Both the position numbers and the translations under genes were made by a program. The notes below the pieces were generated by a model. That model ran no database searches and had not been told where the DNA came from. It was given only the letters and a program-made list of their open reading frames with translations. From the NCBI GenBank assembly GCA_019750655.1, contig JAIEOG010000320.1:1-7254 (forward strand): a stretch of 7,254 bases of DNA. The letters run 5' to 3'. Every line of letters starts with the position of its first letter. Within the stretch, counting starts at the first letter, position 1. Source of the stretch: a bacterium. Lineage in GTDB: Bacteria; Bdellovibrionota; FAC87; UBA2466. Positions 5,163 to 7,254 of this stretch are shown in pieces.

Positions 5163-6395
5163 ATGTTGGGTTGGGTTTTTGGGGTACTCTGCGCGCTAAG
5201 CTCCTTAGCGTCCGCATCGGATCTTTTCTTATGCCGGGACTACCTGCTTTGGTTAGAGGCAGAAGAACGGGCCGCGGGCCTGCAGGCGCGCCTTGCAGAA
5301 CCAGATCTTCCCCAAGGGCTCAGAGACCAGTTCACACGGGATCTTCAAGAAGCTCTTCACATCCGGCAACTGGCCAAACATACCCTCCTCTTAGCAGCAC
5401 CGGTCCGGCCAGGGCATTCGCGTTGGGCCCCTGCCGCGGGGGGCTTTGAAACGTTGCCCGGCGCCGGCATCGTGGAGTGGGAGAATTCACGCGCCTTTGG
5501 CATCCACGCCCCTCAGGCCGAGATTCGAACGCTGCGGTTTTCCCATTCAGGCGCCCGCGTTCTAATGATTTCCGCCGATGGGGGGAGTGTCGTCCTATGG
5601 GACTTTAGTGGCGAGCCTGTCTACCGCCGTCTGAACCCGCCCGAGAGAGTAAAAGAAGGTTTTTTCGACTGGGATGACAATATCATTCTGCTGCGAGAAT
5701 CCGGCTACCTCGCGCGCTTCCAAGGGGCCGATGGCACGGCTATCACCCCCAGCGCTCCGAATTGGAAAGTCCGAAACATAACAACGTCGGGGAACTTCCT
5801 GGGCCTAATCGGCGTCGGAAGTGTGAATAAAAACGCAAAGCCCCAACGCCTGCACTTCACCAAATGGGATAGTTACGACTTCGCCTTCACCCACCGAGTA
5901 GCTGTGAAAGAACAAGATGCCTCTCTAGCCGTAAGTCACGGCGGCAACATCGGCGCGCTTTTGCACGGCGGAACGCTCGAGATCATCAACATCCCGAAAG
6001 ACGAAGTCATTGGAAGCATCCCCGGCTTTTTGAATGGCAAGATCCGACAGCTCATTTGGGATGTGAGTACTCGATATGCTATTGCACTTGCCGAATCCGG
6101 CCAGATTGCCATCTGGGACACCTGGGAAAAATCGTTGCGCCGTTGGGAACTAGACGGCTTGGACGCGCGCACCATTGCCACGGATCAACAAGGGCGGCTG
6201 CTAGTAGGCGGCGGCATTGATGGCGGTTTTGCCGGCGCAATCGCACTCGTGGACTTACTCGATGGAGTGGAAATCCAGCGTTTGCGAACGGAAGTCGATG
6301 GCCCTATCACCGCTTTAACGCTTTCCGAAAATAGCAAGATAATGGGTTTTACAGGCGGCAAGACCAGCACTCTACGTTTGGCGCACGTTCCCTAA
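5163..6395 (+). CDS. Secreted WD40-like beta-propeller protein with helical N-terminal segment
   Basis: A 410-residue protein of no specific family I recognise. Residues 1-18 are a short signal peptide (VFGVLCALSSLASA|SD). Residues about 19-77 are helix-prone and charged (YLLWLEAEERAAGLQARLAE, then a second amphipathic stretch). From about 100 on, short beta-strand repeats suggest a propeller: GGSVVLWDF (140-148) and GQIAIWDTW (313-321) are WD-repeat endings, with further blade-like stretches at 264-276, 346-366 and 380-406. Such folds usually act as protein-binding platforms rather than enzymes. The ATG is the first possible start because a TAG codon sits directly before it in frame, yet there is no Shine-Dalgarno. 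It lies behind the serpin terminator, so it is probably a separate transcription unit. A role with the serpins is not shown. Confidence 0.85.
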   Translation: MLGWVFGVLCALSSLASASDLFLCRDYLLWLEAEERAAGLQARLAEPDLPQGLRDQFTRDLQEALHIRQLAKHTLLLAAPVRPGHSRWAPAAGGFETLPGAGIVEWENSRAFGIHAPQAEIRTLRFSHSGARVLMISADGGSVVLWDFSGEPVYRRLNPPERVKEGFFDWDDNIILLRESGYLARFQGADGTAITPSAPNWKVRNITTSGNFLGLIGVGSVNKNAKPQRLHFTKWDSYDFAFTHRVAVKEQDASLAVSHGGNIGALLHGGTLEIINIPKDEVIGSIPGFLNGKIRQLIWDVSTRYAIALAESGQIAIWDTWEKSLRRWELDGLDARTIATDQQGRLLVGGGIDGGFAGAIALVDLLDGVEIQRLRTEVDGPITALTLSENSKIMGFTGGKTSTLRLAHVP

Positions 6396-6403
6396 GCCGC
6401 TCA

Positions 6404-6428
6404 GGAAGTGCCCTTTTTGGGCACTTTC
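6404..6428 (+). terminator. Hairpin after the beta-propeller gene, possible terminator
   Basis: AAGTGCCC (6406-6413) and GGGCACTT (6419-6426) form a perfect 8-bp stem with a TTTTT loop, extendable by one G-T and one G-C pair to 6404-6428. It starts 8 bases after the stop codon at 6393-6395. The T-run lies in the loop and not behind the stem, so intrinsic termination would be weak. Confidence 0.5.
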
Positions 6429-6488
6429 TCGCACTCCCCGCAGCCTAGCCCCTCTGGCACGCCCCATTGCATAGGAGTGGGAGTTTGT

Positions 6489-7254
6489 GTGTTTAACCCC
6501 TTTAAAAAACTAGGCTCGGCGGCTCTAGAGATGGCCCGTACGGCCTCTGCACACCGTCGCATGACCCGCGAAGAGCATATCCGCTTGGGCGATCTTCTGC
6601 TCCACACCAAGCCCGCCCGCTGGAAGAGCGAAGCTTTGGAAAAAGGCTTAGGCGTCGATGCCTCACAGGCCGAAAAAGTAGTCGATTGGGTTTTCTACGA
6701 TGGCCGAGCCAAGAAAGAACTCTCCCGCGTGCTCGATGGCCGCGGCGGCGTTTTCAGCGCCCCTTTCTGGGACACGTATTTGCGCCGTTCGGAAAATGCC
6801 GTCTTGGGTTTCTCGGATGGTTATGCCGAGCTTTTGAAACTCGTCTCGTCCTCGCTCCCGGAACAAGGTTTGATTACCGACTGGAAATGCGGCACGGGAA
6901 CGTTGGCAGCAAGCCTCTGGCTCGCGGCGCCCAACCGTCTTATCACGGCTATCGATCCAAACCCGCGCGCGGTCGTGGCGACTCGCCGCCTTTCGAAATC
7001 TTTCTTCCCAGACAACAACCCCTTGATGGTCAAGGCAGGCGACCCGACGAACCTGCGCATCCACCCCGCCGCAGGCGCTGTGTTGATGAATGGTCTTTTC
7101 CTTTTAGATACCGAAGCCAAAGTCCAGATGCTGTCGCTGATACACGAGCGCTTGGATGTCGGCGCTCCGTTGCTGCTCGTCGAACCAAAGCCCACGCTGA
7201 GCCGCCAAAGCGCCTTGCGTCTGTGGATCCACCGTGTGGTGAAGAGCGCTTGCC
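6489..7254 (+). CDS. Class I SAM-dependent methyltransferase-like protein, 3' end outside the window
   Basis: An open frame from a GTG at 6489 continues to the window edge, giving 255 residues. The GTG is preceded by GGGAG five bases upstream and AGGAG further back. An in-frame ATG at 6531 has a poorer site and is the alternative start. Residues 1-120 are an unrecognised, helix-rich N-terminal region without a signal peptide, so the protein is cytoplasmic. A Rossmann-type methyltransferase core follows: motif I DWKCGTGTLA (131-140), strand 2 acid in TAIDPN (Asp156), AGDPTNL (183-189) as the adenine-binding region, and GAVLMNGLFLL (196-206) as motif IV. The first glycine of the usual D.GCG.G is Lys133. 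The substrate cannot be inferred. It is separated by 93 bp from the beta-propeller gene and has no visible tie to the serpins. Confidence 0.8.
   Translation, partial: MFNPFKKLGSAALEMARTASAHRRMTREEHIRLGDLLLHTKPARWKSEALEKGLGVDASQAEKVVDWVFYDGRAKKELSRVLDGRGGVFSAPFWDTYLRRSENAVLGFSDGYAELLKLVSSSLPEQGLITDWKCGTGTLAASLWLAAPNRLITAIDPNPRAVVATRRLSKSFFPDNNPLMVKAGDPTNLRIHPAAGAVLMNGLFLLDTEAKVQMLSLIHERLDVGAPLLLVEPKPTLSRQSALRLWIHRVVKSAC

Noticed and set aside
5171..5449. Overlapping plus-strand frame at the start of the beta-propeller gene
   Set aside because: Its product is Arg/Gly/Pro-rich with no domain or ribosome binding site, whereas the other frame has a signal peptide and WD-like repeats.
1..7254. CRISPR arrays, tRNA or rRNA genes, insertion sequences, toxin-antitoxin or phage genes
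   Set aside because: No repeat-spacer pattern, cloverleaf, transposase or integrase motif is visible. The only large repetition is the homology among the three serpin genes.

Overview
The window looks like a chromosomal stretch from a Gram-negative bacterium. GC content is middling, Shine-Dalgarno sites are AAAGGAG or GGGGA-like, and five of the six genes found carry N-terminal signal peptides. A predatory or free-living lineage such as Bdellovibrionota is possible, but nothing here fixes the taxonomy and no RNA gene is present to help.

Layout. A partial secreted protein gene (1-336, minus strand) runs off the left edge and diverges from the main block. A 169-bp intergenic region (337-505) holds inverted repeats, including two opposed TTGACG boxes. 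Three tandem serpin genes follow on the plus strand (506-1990, 2095-3573, 3592-5064) and end at a strong intrinsic terminator (5086-5121). Next come a secreted beta-propeller-like protein gene (5163-6395), a small hairpin, and the 5' part of a class I methyltransferase-like gene (6489-7254) that runs off the right edge.

The main interest is the serpin array. All three products are exported and cysteine-free after signal cleavage, and mature N-termini are predicted to start Gln-Pro. They keep the serpin core: the SP(M/L)S shutter motif, the Asn-Ala of s3A, an Ala-rich hinge, and an RH.PTGTP C-terminal block. They share four departures from the usual family: Pro-Phe at P17-P16 with Phe at P14, Phe where the breach Trp (W194) normally sits, Thr where the shutter His (H334) sits, and about 60 extra residues after the normal serpin C-terminus. 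The reactive-centre loops differ in sequence and length among the copies although the bodies of copies 2 and 3 are very similar. This suggests a set of exported protease inhibitors aimed at different proteases.

Copies 2 and 3 lie 18 bp apart and are almost certainly co-transcribed. Copy 1 is separated from copy 2 by 104 bp that contain a 12-bp palindrome, an 8-bp stem-loop, and a long hairpin (2061-2101) that buries both the Shine-Dalgarno and the start codon of copy 2. Translation of copies 1 and 2 could therefore be set independently within one transcript. The link between the serpins and the flanking genes is unknown.
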